Positions 41,957 to 50,450 of a stretch of DNA of 58,783 nt are shown piece by piece. Each line of letters opens with the position of its first letter. Positions within the stretch are counted from its first letter, which is position 1. A program made the position numbers and the translations under genes. Under the pieces are notes generated by a model. That model was not told where the DNA came from. It made no database searches and saw only the letters and a program-made list of their open reading frames with translations. The stretch is from Amycolatopsis suaedae (GTDB lineage Bacteria > Actinomycetota > Actinomycetes > Mycobacteriales > Pseudonocardiaceae): positions 1 through 58,783 of the forward strand of contig NZ_SFCC01000026.1 of NCBI RefSeq assembly GCF_004214935.1, in the 5' to 3' direction.

Positions 41957-42958
41957 TCAGACCCCCCAACGCAGCGCCGGGGTGTTGACCGGCGCGTCCC
42001 ACAGCTCGGTGAGCTCGTCGTCCAGCTTGAGCAACGTGATGCTGATGCCCTGCATCTCCAGGCTGGTGATGTACGGGCCGACCAGCCGCCTGCGGACGTT
42101 GATCCCGCGCTCGGCGAGCAGCCGCTCGGCGATGCCGTGTGCCAGGTACAGCTCGATCTGCGGGGTGCCTCCCATGGAGTTGGTGAACAGCAGCACGTCG
42201 TCGCCCTCGGCGAACGGCAGGTCCCCGGCGACCGCGTCGACCATGCGGGCCACCAGCGCGTCGGCCGGCTCGGCGGGGATGCGCTCACGGCCCGGCTCAC
42301 CGTGGATGCCGATACCGAACTCGATCTCGTCGTCGGCGAGGGTGAAGCTGGGCTCGCCCGCGTGCGGGACGGTGGGCGGGCTCAGCGCCACCCCGATCGA
42401 CCGCACCTGGCCGATCACCTTGCGGGCCACGGCCTCCACGTCGTCCAGCGAGTCGCCCCGCGCGGCCGCGGCGCCGGTGATCTTCTCCAGCGGCACCGTG
42501 CCGCCGACGCCACGCCTACCCGCGGTGAACGTCGAGTCGGCCACCGCGACGTCGTCGTCGATGACGACGCTGCGCACGTCCAGTCCCTCGGCAGCGGCCA
42601 GCTCGGCGGCGGTTTCGAAGTTCAGCACGTCACCGGTGTAGTTCTTGACGATCAGCAGCGTGCCCGCGCCACCGGCGGTGGCCATCACGGCGGCCTGCAC
42701 GGCGTCCGGCGTCGGCGAGGTGAACACCGCTCCCGGAACGGCCGCGTCGAGCATGCCCGGCCCGACGAACCCGCCGTGCAGCGGCTCGTGCCCGGACCCA
42801 CCGCCGGAGACGACCGCGACCTGCCCCGCCACCGGCGCGTCGGCCCGCACCACGAGTGCCGGGTCCTCGACGACGCGGACCAGGTCGCCGTGTGCGGCGG
42901 CGAGCCCGCGCAGCGACTCCGTCACCACCGTCGCCGGATCGTTGATGATCTTCTTCAT
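41957..42958 (-). CDS. dhaK: Dihydroxyacetone kinase substrate-binding subunit DhaK
   Basis: A 333-residue subunit that binds dihydroxyacetone covalently through His219 in GIGIHGEPG. It also has SGGGSGHEPLHGGFVG and LLIVKNYTGDVLNFE. It is the first gene of the dhaKLM operon, a route for dihydroxyacetone produced from glycerol or formaldehyde metabolism. No glycerol dehydrogenase or DhaR-type regulator is adjacent. Confidence 0.96.
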   Translation of the reverse strand: MKKIINDPATVVTESLRGLAAAHGDLVRVVEDPALVVRADAPVAGQVAVVSGGGSGHEPLHGGFVGPGMLDAAVPGAVFTSPTPDAVQAAVMATAGGAGTLLIVKNYTGDVLNFETAAELAAAEGLDVRSVVIDDDVAVADSTFTAGRRGVGGTVPLEKITGAAAARGDSLDDVEAVARKVIGQVRSIGVALSPPTVPHAGEPSFTLADDEIEFGIGIHGEPGRERIPAEPADALVARMVDAVAGDLPFAEGDDVLLFTNSMGGTPQIELYLAHGIAERLLAERGINVRRRLVGPYITSLEMQGISITLLKLDDELTELWDAPVNTPALRWGV

Positions 42959-42977
42959 TCGGCCTCCAACGTCGGGG

Positions 42978-43961
42978 TCAGGAGGTGGCCAGTTTGGCGA
43001 GAACCCCCTTGGCGACCATCATCACCTTGCCGCACGGGTCGTCCTTGGCGACGTCCTTCTCCGTCAGATTGTTGTACCTGATCGTGACGACTTCGGCTGA
43101 CTGGTCGTCCGCCCCGCCCTGCTTCCAGGACAGCGAGCACTCCGACTGCTCGCGCTGCGGCGCCTCCTGGAAGCCCTTGACGTCGCCCTCGATGACGACC
43201 TCCTGCTTCTTCGACCCGGCCGTCGGCGCGTCGGTCTGGCGGAACAGCACGCTCAGCGTGGGCCCCCTGCCGCTCCAGAAGCACTCGTGGACCCCGCTCG
43301 ACCCACGCTTCGGCTCCATGCCCAGCACGTTCTTGACGACGGCGCCGTCCAGCGTCGCGCACGGGTCGACCGTGCCGATCGACTCCTTGGGCAGGTCCCA
43401 CTTCTCCGGGCCGCCGCGCAGCTTGGCGATCACCTTCTCCAGCCCGTTGCGGGCGGCGCCGCACATGTCGCCGCCGGGGTAGGACACCAGGGCGGTGATG
43501 CCCTGCGCCGGGTCGCGGGAGGTCAGAACCTGCACCATGCAGACGGTGTCGCTGTTCTTGGCCTCCTCCGCGGGCAGGCCCGCGACGACCTTGCCGTCCT
43601 TGCCGACCGTGCTCGCCACCGACTCCCCCACCTTCAGGGTGAAGCGGAGCTGCTTGCCGCCCGCGTCGGTCAGGCTCACCACGCACTTGTCCCAGCCGTC
43701 GGCCTCCGGAGCGCCGCCGCTGCCCAGCTCGCCGATGACGTCGGGCGCGAGCAGCCCGCACGGCTTGGCTTCGCGAAGCGCCGCCGACGCGACGGCCGGA
43801 TCGCTGATCGGAGCGTCCGGCGCGGCCTGCGACGGCGGCGGAACGGTGGTGCGCTGGTAGTTCGACTTCGCCAGGTCGGGACCGCCACAGCCGGCGGCCA
43901 GCAGGAGTGCGGCCGCCGGCACGACGAGGCGGAACCGGGTGGTGCGAGCGGGATCAGACAC
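42978..43961 (-). CDS. DUF3558 lipoprotein
   Basis: A 327-residue exported lipoprotein. The basic start and hydrophobic stretch lead to lipobox LLAAGC with Cys25. The mature part contains two DUF3558-like repeats, each with paired Cys (PCGLLAPDVIGEL...CVVSL; PCATLDGAVVKNVLG...CFWSG), typical of Pseudonocardiaceae and mycobacteria. GTG 43961 is the start next to the signal. Function is unknown. It lies 19 bp upstream of dhaK on the same strand, perhaps by chance. Confidence 0.9.
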   Translation of the reverse strand: MSDPARTTRFRLVVPAAALLLAAGCGGPDLAKSNYQRTTVPPPSQAAPDAPISDPAVASAALREAKPCGLLAPDVIGELGSGGAPEADGWDKCVVSLTDAGGKQLRFTLKVGESVASTVGKDGKVVAGLPAEEAKNSDTVCMVQVLTSRDPAQGITALVSYPGGDMCGAARNGLEKVIAKLRGGPEKWDLPKESIGTVDPCATLDGAVVKNVLGMEPKRGSSGVHECFWSGRGPTLSVLFRQTDAPTAGSKKQEVVIEGDVKGFQEAPQREQSECSLSWKQGGADDQSAEVVTIRYNNLTEKDVAKDDPCGKVMMVAKGVLAKLATS

Positions 43962-44007
43962 GGGGTGCACGTTAGCGGCCCGTGGGCCGCCACGCGCACA
44001 CAACGTC

Positions 44008-44259
44008 CTACTCCGTGTCCGGTTCCGCGGGCACCAGCGGGCGCAGCTGCGCCCACAGCACGAACGCCGCGGCGAACACCAGCATGCCGATGCCCGCCCA
44101 CAGGTTGATGTTCACGCCCGCGGCCTTGGCCAGCTCCTCGTCCGTGGTGAAGCCGATGCCCATCACGGTGAGCACGACCCCGTAGACGCCGACGAGCAGG
44201 GCGATGATCATGCGGATGTCGAACGCGGAACGGCGGCGGGTCTTCGATTCGGTAGCCAT
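44008..44259 (-). CDS. Small membrane protein linked to sodium:solute symporter
   Basis: An 83-residue protein with a basic N-terminus (ATESKTRRRSAFD) and two transmembrane helices (MIIALLVGVYGVVLTVMGIG; LWAGIGMLVFAAAFVLWAQL). It follows the symporter gene by 12 bp on the same strand and is probably cotranscribed. Small two-helix partners near SSS transporters are known in other bacteria, but this one is not a clear DUF485 protein. An accessory role in transport is an inference. Confidence 0.8.
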   Translation of the reverse strand: MATESKTRRRSAFDIRMIIALLVGVYGVVLTVMGIGFTTDEELAKAAGVNINLWAGIGMLVFAAAFVLWAQLRPLVPAEPDTE

Positions 44260-44271
44260 GGTTCGCGCCTC

Positions 44272-45957
44272 CTAGAAGATGATGTTCAGCACGATGGTGA
44301 CGACCAGGACGATCCCGGCCAGCAGCCCCGGGCTGCGGTACCAGCCGGCGTCGTCGCCCGTCGTGGAGTGCTGACGCGACTCCTTCGGCGTGAGCGAGTA
44401 CACCAGCCCGGCGAGCTGTGCCTCCGGCTTCGGCTGGGTGGCGTAGGTGACCGCGACGCTGACCACGATGTCCACCACGAACGCCGCACCGGCGCCGACG
44501 AAGCTCGCGCCCTGGCCGGGCAGGTCCACCGCTCCGGTCTCGGCCATGATGAACACCGCGACGGCGGCGGCCGTACCGGAGACCAGGCCCGTCCAGCCCG
44601 CTGTCGCCGTCATCCGCTTCCAGAACATACCGAGGATGAACGTGGCGAACAGCGGCGCGTTGAAGAACGAGAACAGCTGCTGCAGGTAGTCCATCAGGTT
44701 CGAATAGCTCGACGCGATGAACGCGGTCCCGATGGCCAGCACCGTGGCGACCGCCGTGACGATCCGGCCGAAGCGCAGGTAGTACCCGTCCGGCCGGTCC
44801 TTCTTGATGTACGCCTGCCAGATGTCGTAGGTGAACACCGTGTTGAAGGAGCTGAGGTTCGCGGCCATACCGGCCATGAACGAGGCCAGCAGACCGGCGA
44901 TGGCGATGCCGAGCATGCCGTTGGGCAGCAGGTCCCGCATGAGGAACAGCAGCGCCTCGTTGTACTTGACGCCCGCGTAGGCCGGGTCGCCGGCCTTCTT
45001 GCCGATCATCTCCGTCACCGCGACCGCGGCGATCATGCCGGGGATGATCACGATGAACGGGATGAGCATCTTCGGGAACGCGCCGATGATCGGCGTGCGC
45101 CGCGCGGCCGACATGCTCTTCGACGCCATGGCGCGCTGCACCTCGACGAAGTTCGTCGTCCAGTAACCGAACGACAGCACGAAGCCGAGACCGAACACGA
45201 GGCCGAGAACCGAGAGGAAGTTGTCGCCGAAACCGGTCAGCTCGTTGCCCGGCCAGGACGACAGCTGAGCGGCACCGCCCGGGCTCGCGGTCACCTTGTC
45301 GACCAGGCCCTGCCAGCCGCCGACCTTGTACAGGCCGACGACCGTCAGCGGCACCAGCGCGGCGACGATGACGAAGAACTGCAGCACCTCGTTGTAGATG
45401 GCGGCGGAAAGGCCGCCCAGCGCGGTGTAGGCGAGCACGATGACGGCGGCGAGGATGACCGACACCCAGATCGGCCAGCCCAGCAGCACGTTGACGACGG
45501 TCGCCAGCAGGAACAGGTTGGCGCCCGCGATCAGGATCTGGGCCAGCGCGAAGCTGACGCCGTTGACCAGGTGCGCCGGTTTGCCGAAGCGCCGCAGCAT
45601 GAACTCGGGAACACTGCGGACCTTGGAGCCGTAGTAGAACGGCATCATCACGATGCCGAGGAACAGCATGGCCGGCACGGCGCCGATCCAGAAGTAGTGC
45701 GCCGTCGGCATGCCGTACTCGGCACCGTTGGCCGACATACCCATGACCTCGATGGCACCCAGGTTGGCGGAGATGAACGCCAGACCGGTGACCCACGCGG
45801 GCAGCGAGCGGCCGGACAGGAAGAAGTCGAGACTCGTGTTGACCTGGCGCCTCGCCAGATACCCGATCCCGAGAACCAGCAAGAAGTAGAACGCCAGCAG
45901 CACGTAGTCGATCGCTGACGCGTCGAGCCGCAGGTCCGATTGCGCGAGGACGTGCAC
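44272..45957 (-). CDS. Sodium:solute symporter (SSS family)
   Basis: A 561-residue, 13-14-helix transporter of the SSS family. It has FFLSGRSLPAWVTGLAFISANLGAIEV (split here: FFLSGRSLPAW and ANLGAIEVMG), the AYTALGGLSAAIYNEVLQFF motif, and the C-terminal LFSFFNAPLFATFILGMFWKR of the SGLT-like branch. GTG 45957 behind GGAGGTGGGCC is preferred to the ATG at 45987. The closest known substrates in this branch are sugars or myo-inositol, but no catabolic gene is adjacent, so the substrate is undetermined. Confidence 0.92.
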   Translation of the reverse strand: MHVLAQSDLRLDASAIDYVLLAFYFLLVLGIGYLARRQVNTSLDFFLSGRSLPAWVTGLAFISANLGAIEVMGMSANGAEYGMPTAHYFWIGAVPAMLFLGIVMMPFYYGSKVRSVPEFMLRRFGKPAHLVNGVSFALAQILIAGANLFLLATVVNVLLGWPIWVSVILAAVIVLAYTALGGLSAAIYNEVLQFFVIVAALVPLTVVGLYKVGGWQGLVDKVTASPGGAAQLSSWPGNELTGFGDNFLSVLGLVFGLGFVLSFGYWTTNFVEVQRAMASKSMSAARRTPIIGAFPKMLIPFIVIIPGMIAAVAVTEMIGKKAGDPAYAGVKYNEALLFLMRDLLPNGMLGIAIAGLLASFMAGMAANLSSFNTVFTYDIWQAYIKKDRPDGYYLRFGRIVTAVATVLAIGTAFIASSYSNLMDYLQQLFSFFNAPLFATFILGMFWKRMTATAGWTGLVSGTAAAVAVFIMAETGAVDLPGQGASFVGAGAAFVVDIVVSVAVTYATQPKPEAQLAGLVYSLTPKESRQHSTTGDDAGWYRSPGLLAGIVLVVTIVLNIIF

Positions 45958-46065
45958 CCGGCCCACCTCCAAATCAACAGCATCCAACAGAGAGCGCCAA
46001 ACTCAAACTCGCCCGGGACCTTACTCCATCAAGTCGGGCTTTGACCCCCTGCCGATCCGAAGTAG

Positions 46066-46725
46066 TTAAAAAAGTCTGAATTCGTCCGACTCGGTGCCCC
46101 TGAGCTTGTCGTAATCCAAGGTCACGCACCGGATCCCGCGGTCCTCCGCGAGCGTCCGCGCCTGCGGCCGAATCAGCTGCGCGGCGAACACACCCTGTAC
46201 CGGAGCGAGCAAGGGATCACGATTCAACAACTCCAGATAACGAGTCAGTTGCTCGACGCCATCGATCTCGCCACGACGCTTGATCTCGACCGCGACGGCG
46301 CTGCCCTCGGCGTCGCGCGCGAGGATGTCCACCGGCCCGATCGCCGTCGGGTACTCCCTGCGGACGAGCGAGTAGCCGTCGCCGAGTGTGGTGATGTGCT
46401 CGGCCAGCAGCTCCTGGAGGTGAGCCTCCACCCCGTCCTTCTGCAGGCCCGGCTCGGCGCCCAGTTCGTGACTGGAGTCGTGCAGCACCTCCTCGATGCT
46501 GATCACGAGCTTCTCGCCGGCTTTGTTCTGCACCGTCCAGATGTCTCTGTCCTCGATCAGCCAGCACGGCGGGCTCATCCAGTTCAGCGGCTTGTAGGCC
46601 CGGTCGTCGGAGTGGACGGACACCGATCCGTCGGCCTTGACGAGCAGCAGCCGGGTGGCCATGGGCAGGTGGGCGGTCAGTCGGCCGGCGTAGTCGACCT
46701 GGCAACGAGCGATCACGAGACGCAC
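46066..46725 (-). CDS. nucS: Mismatch-specific endonuclease NucS (EndoMS)
   Basis: A 219-residue nuclease responsible for non-canonical mismatch repair in actinobacteria, which lack MutS/MutL. The catalytic core shows Asp133 (GPVDILARD), Glu147 and Lys149 (AVEIKRRGE). The C-terminal FRLF is the probable sliding-clamp-binding tail. The N-terminal DNA-binding/dimer domain includes LNWMSPPCWL. GTG 46725 gives the family length. It is divergent from the Nudix gene. Confidence 0.96.
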   Translation of the reverse strand: MRLVIARCQVDYAGRLTAHLPMATRLLLVKADGSVSVHSDDRAYKPLNWMSPPCWLIEDRDIWTVQNKAGEKLVISIEEVLHDSSHELGAEPGLQKDGVEAHLQELLAEHITTLGDGYSLVRREYPTAIGPVDILARDAEGSAVAVEIKRRGEIDGVEQLTRYLELLNRDPLLAPVQGVFAAQLIRPQARTLAEDRGIRCVTLDYDKLRGTESDEFRLF

Positions 46726-46792
46726 CCGGCGAGGGTAGAAGACAGCGGTGCGCCCCGGTGGAGGACACCCCGCTGCACCTACTGTTGGTCCC

Positions 46793-47323
46793 GTGATCGA
46801 GCGACTCGGGTCCAAGGAGATCTACCGGAACAACTGGATGGTCGTGCGGGAGGACGCCATCCGCAGGGCGGACGGCTCCGACGGCATCTACGGCGTGGTG
46901 GACAAGCCGACGTTCGCCCTGGTCATCCCGGCCGACGGCGACCGGCTGCACCTGGTCGAGCAGTTCCGCTACCCGGTCGGCAAGCGGGCGTGGGAGTTCG
47001 TCCAGGGCACCGCGCCGGAGCGGGCCGACGTCGACCCCGCCGTGCTGGCCGCACGCGAACTGCGTGAGGAGACCGGGCTGCGGGCGGAGTCGATGGTCGA
47101 CATCGGCGGTCTCGACCTCGCGCCCGGCCTGACCAGCCAGCAGGGCCGGGTCTACCTGGCGACCGGCCTGACCGAGGGCCCGCCGCAGCGGGAGGTCGAG
47201 GAGCAGGACATGCGGACCGCGTGGTTCACCAGGGCGGAGTTCGAGCGGATGGTGCGCGAGGGCGTCATCACCGACGCGCAGACGCTGGCCGCCTACACCC
47301 TGCTGCTGCTCCGGGAACGGTGA
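46793..47323 (+). CDS. Nudix hydrolase (ADP-ribose pyrophosphatase-like)
   Basis: A 176-residue NUDIX enzyme. The Nudix box runs from Gly72 to Leu96 and ends RELREETGL, with two extra residues in the loop. EQFRYPVGKRAWEFVQG and the downstream EEQDMRTAWFTR fit ADP-ribose or related pyrophosphatases. GTG 46793. It is divergent from nucS and followed by a strong hairpin at 47355. Substrate is unproven. Confidence 0.9.
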   Translation: MIERLGSKEIYRNNWMVVREDAIRRADGSDGIYGVVDKPTFALVIPADGDRLHLVEQFRYPVGKRAWEFVQGTAPERADVDPAVLAARELREETGLRAESMVDIGGLDLAPGLTSQQGRVYLATGLTEGPPQREVEEQDMRTAWFTRAEFERMVREGVITDAQTLAAYTLLLLRER

Positions 47324-47354
47324 CGGGCCCCGGCGAAGTCGGCCGCCAGGTGTG

Positions 47355-47401
47355 AGCAAGGGAGCTTTACTAGCGAAGAAGGGTAGTAAAGCGCCCTTGC
47401 T
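47355..47401 (+). terminator. Strong 18-bp hairpin downstream of the Nudix gene
   Basis: Arms 47355-47372 and 47384-47401 (GCAAGGGAGCTTTACTA against TAGTAAAGCGCCCTTGC) pair at all but one position around the 11-base loop GCGAAGAAGGG. It lies 31 bp after the Nudix stop, where an intrinsic terminator is expected. The same sequence, but cut after the loop start, recurs at 58681-58707, so this is also a dispersed repeat. Confidence 0.75.
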
Positions 47402-47591
47402 GCCTTACGGGTGTGACTGGTGGGGCTGGTGTGGTGATCTCGATGCCGGTGTTCGGTGTGAAGGCCGAGTTTCTGTCGTCTCACGTGATGAAGGTGGCCT
47501 TCACGAACATCCCGCCCCGCGGTTGCGGCCTCACCAGTCACACCCGGCCCAGCAGACCCAGCCGCCACCACGAAAGAGACCCAGCAAACTC

Positions 47592-47640
47592 CCCCAATGT
47601 GGCATTGGGGAACTTCAACTCCCCCAATGCCACATTGGGG
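47592..47640. repeat. CCCCAATG palindrome pair
   Basis: Two 19-bp palindromes at 47592-47610 (loop TGG) and 47622-47640 (loop CCA, inverted) keep the exact 30-bp period of the array at 93-201. The closing unit is again the inverted one next to GCGCACAG, so the two-copy array is a shortened version of the four-copy array. Confidence 0.95.
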
Positions 47641-47702
47641 GCGCACAGCACCCCCGGACTTTGCCGTTCACGGCATAGTCCGGCGCTTCTCGGGCCGGGG
47701 CG

Positions 47703-48476
47703 TCAGTCCGGCCAGTCGGGCTTGCGCTTCTCCAGGAAGGCGGCCATGCCCTCGCGGGCACCGGGGAGCTGGGACGCCGCGGCCATGACCTCCAGCGCGA
47801 TCGCGTAGGCGTCGGCCTCCGGCCGGTCCAGCTGGGCGTACAGCGTCTGCTTGCCCAGCGCCTTGCTGGCGCGGCTGCCCCGCGTGGCCCGCTCCAGCAG
47901 GGCGGCGACCGCGGTGTCCAGCTCGGCGTCCGGGACGACCCGGTTCACCAGACCCCAGTCCAGCGCCGTCGCGGCGTCGATCGGGTCACCGGTCAGGGCC
48001 AGCTCCATCAGCCGCTTGCGCCCGACGGCCCTGGCCACCGGCACCGCCGGGGTGTGGCAGAACCACCCGCCCTTGCCGCCGGGCAGCGCGAACCCGGCCG
48101 ACTCGGCCGCCACCGCCAGGTCACAGGAAGCCACCAGCTGACAGCCCGCGGCCGTCGCCAGCCCGTGCACCCTGGCCAGGACGACCTGCGGAACGCTCTG
48201 GATGGTCTGCATGACGTCGGTGCACAGCCGCAGCAGTTGCCGTACCCCGGTCAGGTCGCGCGCGGCGACATCACCGAAGTCGTGGCCGGCGGAGAACACC
48301 GGCCCCGCGCCCGCGAGGACGACGCCGGTGGCGTCGGACTCCCCCGCCGCCCGGAAGGCGGCCAGCAGCTCGGCCAGGTGCTCCTCGGACAGCGAGTTGC
48401 GCCGGGCCGGCCGGTTCATCGTGATGGTCACCGTCTCGGCCTCGTGCTCGACGAGGAGGTGTTCGTACTCGCCCAT
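47703..48476 (-). CDS. Enoyl-CoA hydratase/isomerase family protein
   Basis: A 257-residue crotonase-fold protein. The oxyanion-hole segments are GAGPVFSAGHDFGDV and LARVHGLATAAGCQLVASCDLAVA. Where hydratases have catalytic Glu, the motif reads GGKGGWFCHTPAV, so the exact reaction (hydratase, isomerase or other) is uncertain. It has the typical C-terminal ATALDWGLVNRVVPDAEL and a final AFLEKRKPDW. It faces the Nudix gene across the repeat block and follows an acetyltransferase gene by 24 bp. Confidence 0.88.
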   Translation of the reverse strand: MGEYEHLLVEHEAETVTITMNRPARRNSLSEEHLAELLAAFRAAGESDATGVVLAGAGPVFSAGHDFGDVAARDLTGVRQLLRLCTDVMQTIQSVPQVVLARVHGLATAAGCQLVASCDLAVAAESAGFALPGGKGGWFCHTPAVPVARAVGRKRLMELALTGDPIDAATALDWGLVNRVVPDAELDTAVAALLERATRGSRASKALGKQTLYAQLDRPEADAYAIALEVMAAASQLPGAREGMAAFLEKRKPDWPD

Positions 48477-48500
48477 GCCCCGACGGTAGCCCGCGGGCGG

Positions 48501-49031
48501 TCAGTCGACCAACTCGCCGTCCAGCAGGCCCATCAGGACCTGGTCGTACCACTTGCCGTCGCGGCGGAAGGCCTCCCGCTGCCTGCCCTCCTCGACGAAG
48601 CCCAGCTTGCGGTAGACGTGGATCGCCCCGGTGTTCTCCGCGACGACCCACAGGCTGATGCCGTGCAACCGCATCTGGTCGAACCCGTAGCGGCAGAGCA
48701 CCCGCACGGCGTCCGTGCCGTAGCCGCCACCGCGGAAGTCCGGCTCGCCGATGTAGACGTCCAGCCAGGCCCGGCCGGACTCCGGCTCCGCCCCGCTCAG
48801 CCCGATCACGCCGATCGGCCGCCTCTCGGCCAGCGTCTCGACACACAGGGCCAGCTCACCGTAGGTGTTGGGTGCCCGCTCCTCGCAGCGCTTCACGACC
48901 TGCGCCAGCGACGTCGGGTAGCCGTTGATCATCCACCGGCCGACCTCCGAATCCTCGTTCCACCGGTGCAACGCCTCGGCATCCGCCGGTTCCAGAGCGC
49001 GCAGCCGCACGAGCTTCCCGGTCAGCGTCAC
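48501..49031 (-). CDS. GNAT acetyltransferase (RimL-like)
   Basis: A 176-residue N-acetyltransferase with GKLVRLRALEPADAEALHRWNED, PIGVIGLSGAEPESGRAWLDVYIGEPDFRGGGYGTDAV (split: WLDVYIGEPDFRGGGYGTDA) and HVYRKLGFVEEGRQREAF, as in the RimJ/RimL and SpeG-like groups. GTG 49031 overlaps the ehuA stop (GTGA), so it is cotranscribed with the ectoine transporter. It might modify a diamine or an imported solute, but that is only suggested by linkage. Confidence 0.87.
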   Translation of the reverse strand: MTLTGKLVRLRALEPADAEALHRWNEDSEVGRWMINGYPTSLAQVVKRCEERAPNTYGELALCVETLAERRPIGVIGLSGAEPESGRAWLDVYIGEPDFRGGGYGTDAVRVLCRYGFDQMRLHGISLWVVAENTGAIHVYRKLGFVEEGRQREAFRRDGKWYDQVLMGLLDGELVD

Positions 49032-49810
49032 GCCCGCTCCAGCACGGCCCGCAGGAACTCCTGGGTACGCGAGTGCTCGGGCTCGCTGAACAGTTTCGCG
49101 GGCGGGGCGTCCTCGACGATCTGGCCCTGGTCGAACATCAGCACCCGGTCGGAGACGTTGCGCGCGAACTCCATCTCGTGCGTCACGCACAGGATGGTGA
49201 TGTCCGTGGTCGACGCGATCTCCTTCAGCAGCGCGAGAACCCCGGCGACCAGCTCGGGGTCCAGTGCCGAAGTCACCTCGTCCAGCAGCAGGACGTCCGG
49301 GCGCATCGCCAGCGCCCTGGCGATGGCCACCCGCTGCTGCTGACCGCCGGACAGCTGCGTGGGATGGGCGTCGGCCTTGTCGGACAGGCCGACCATCTCC
49401 AGCAGCTCCCGCGCGCGGGACTCGGCTTCCTCTTTGGACAGTCCGAGGGTCCGGATCGGAGCCTCGGTCAGGTTCTGCAGCACCCGCATGTTCGGGAACA
49501 GGTTGAACTGCTGGAACACCATGCCGATCCGCTTGCGGACGGCCCGCTGGTGCTTCTCGTCGGCGGGGACTTCCCTGCCGCCCCTGGTCATGTGGGTCAG
49601 GCACTCGCCGTCGACGGAGATCTTCCCGCCGTCGATCCGTTCCAGCGTCATCAGCAGCCGCAGGATCGTGGTCTTCCCCGACCCGCTGGGGCCGATCAGC
49701 GTGACGAACTCGCCCGGCGCGACGGTGAAATCCAGCTCCCGCAACACGACGTGATCGCCGTAGCGCTTGACCACACGGTCGAACCTGATCATCTCAGAGT
49801 TGGCCGACAC
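49028..49810 (-). CDS. ehuA: Ectoine/hydroxyectoine ABC transporter ATP-binding protein
   Basis: A 260-residue ABC ATPase of the polar amino-acid/ectoine group. Walker A GPSGSGKT at 40-47, signature LSGGQQQR near 153, and Walker B LLLDEVTSALDPE are present. It energises the EhuC/EhuD permease pair. GTG 49810 lies inside the 3' end of ehuD (17-bp overlap). Gene order is ehuB-ehuC-ehuD-ehuA. Confidence 0.93.
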   Translation of the reverse strand: MSANSEMIRFDRVVKRYGDHVVLRELDFTVAPGEFVTLIGPSGSGKTTILRLLMTLERIDGGKISVDGECLTHMTRGGREVPADEKHQRAVRKRIGMVFQQFNLFPNMRVLQNLTEAPIRTLGLSKEEAESRARELLEMVGLSDKADAHPTQLSGGQQQRVAIARALAMRPDVLLLDEVTSALDPELVAGVLALLKEIASTTDITILCVTHEMEFARNVSDRVLMFDQGQIVEDAPPAKLFSEPEHSRTQEFLRAVLERA

Positions 49811-50450
49811 GACGCTCCATCCTCCGCACCAGAATCGACGCCGGCAGACTCACCAGCAGGAACAACACACCCGCCATGGTGTAGGGCTCGATGACCCGGA
49901 AGGTCTCGGCACCCACCTCCTTGGCGCGGTTCAACACGTCGAGCAGACCGATCCCGAGCAGCAGCGGGACCTCCTTGAACATGGAGATCGTGTAGTTGCC
50001 CAGCGCCGGAACCACCCTCGGCACCGCCTGCGGCAGGATGATCCCCGTCCACACGCGACGGCGCGGCAGGCTCAGTGCCGTCGCCGCCTCCCACTGTCCC
50101 TTCGGGACGGCCTCGATGCCGGCGCGGTAGACCTCCGAGGTGTAGCAGGCGTAGTGCACGCCGAGCGCGATCACGCCGGTGACGAACGGCGACAGCTTCA
50201 TTCCCAGCGCGGGCTGGATCAGGTAGTAGAACGCGAACACCTGCACCAGCAGCGGCGTGCTGCGGATGAACTCGATCACCGCCCACAGCACCTGATCGAG
50301 CACCGGCACCCTGGCCTGCCGCACCACGGCGAGGACGAGCCCCGCGACGTAGGCCAGCAGCGACCCCAGCACCGTCACCTCGACCGTGACGAGCAGGCCC
50401 TCCAGCAGCGTGGGCAGTGAGTCGAACGCGGCTTCCCAGTCCCAGTCCAT
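49794..50450 (-). CDS. ehuD: Ectoine/hydroxyectoine ABC transporter permease EhuD
   Basis: A 218-residue inner-membrane permease of the His/Glu/Gln family with about five helices. It carries the EAA-type loop (GIEAVPKGQWEAATALSLPRRRVWTGIILPQAV, in part: EAATALSLPRRRVW) that contacts the ATPase. The ATG shares one base with the ehuC stop (TGATG). It forms the channel with EhuC. It imports osmoprotectants as nutrients or protectants. Confidence 0.92.
   Translation of the reverse strand: MDWDWEAAFDSLPTLLEGLLVTVEVTVLGSLLAYVAGLVLAVVRQARVPVLDQVLWAVIEFIRSTPLLVQVFAFYYLIQPALGMKLSPFVTGVIALGVHYACYTSEVYRAGIEAVPKGQWEAATALSLPRRRVWTGIILPQAVPRVVPALGNYTISMFKEVPLLLGIGLLDVLNRAKEVGAETFRVIEPYTMAGVLFLLVSLPASILVRRMERRVGQL

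Larger units (their letters stand above)
47324..47702. repeat. 379-bp composite repeat block between convergent genes
   Basis: No gene is seen. In order: CCCCGGCGAAGTCGG (from 47329), the 18-bp hairpin (47355-47401), a half-decayed plus one intact GTGAAGG palindrome (47457 region; TGAAGGTGGCCTTCA at 47489-47503), a ~75-bp linker containing CACGAAAGAGACCCAGC, then two CCCCAATG palindromes (47592-47610 and inverted 47622-47640, 30 bp apart) followed by GCGCACAGC. Everything from 47489 to 47650 is matched, inverted, at 58491-58637. Confidence 0.9.
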
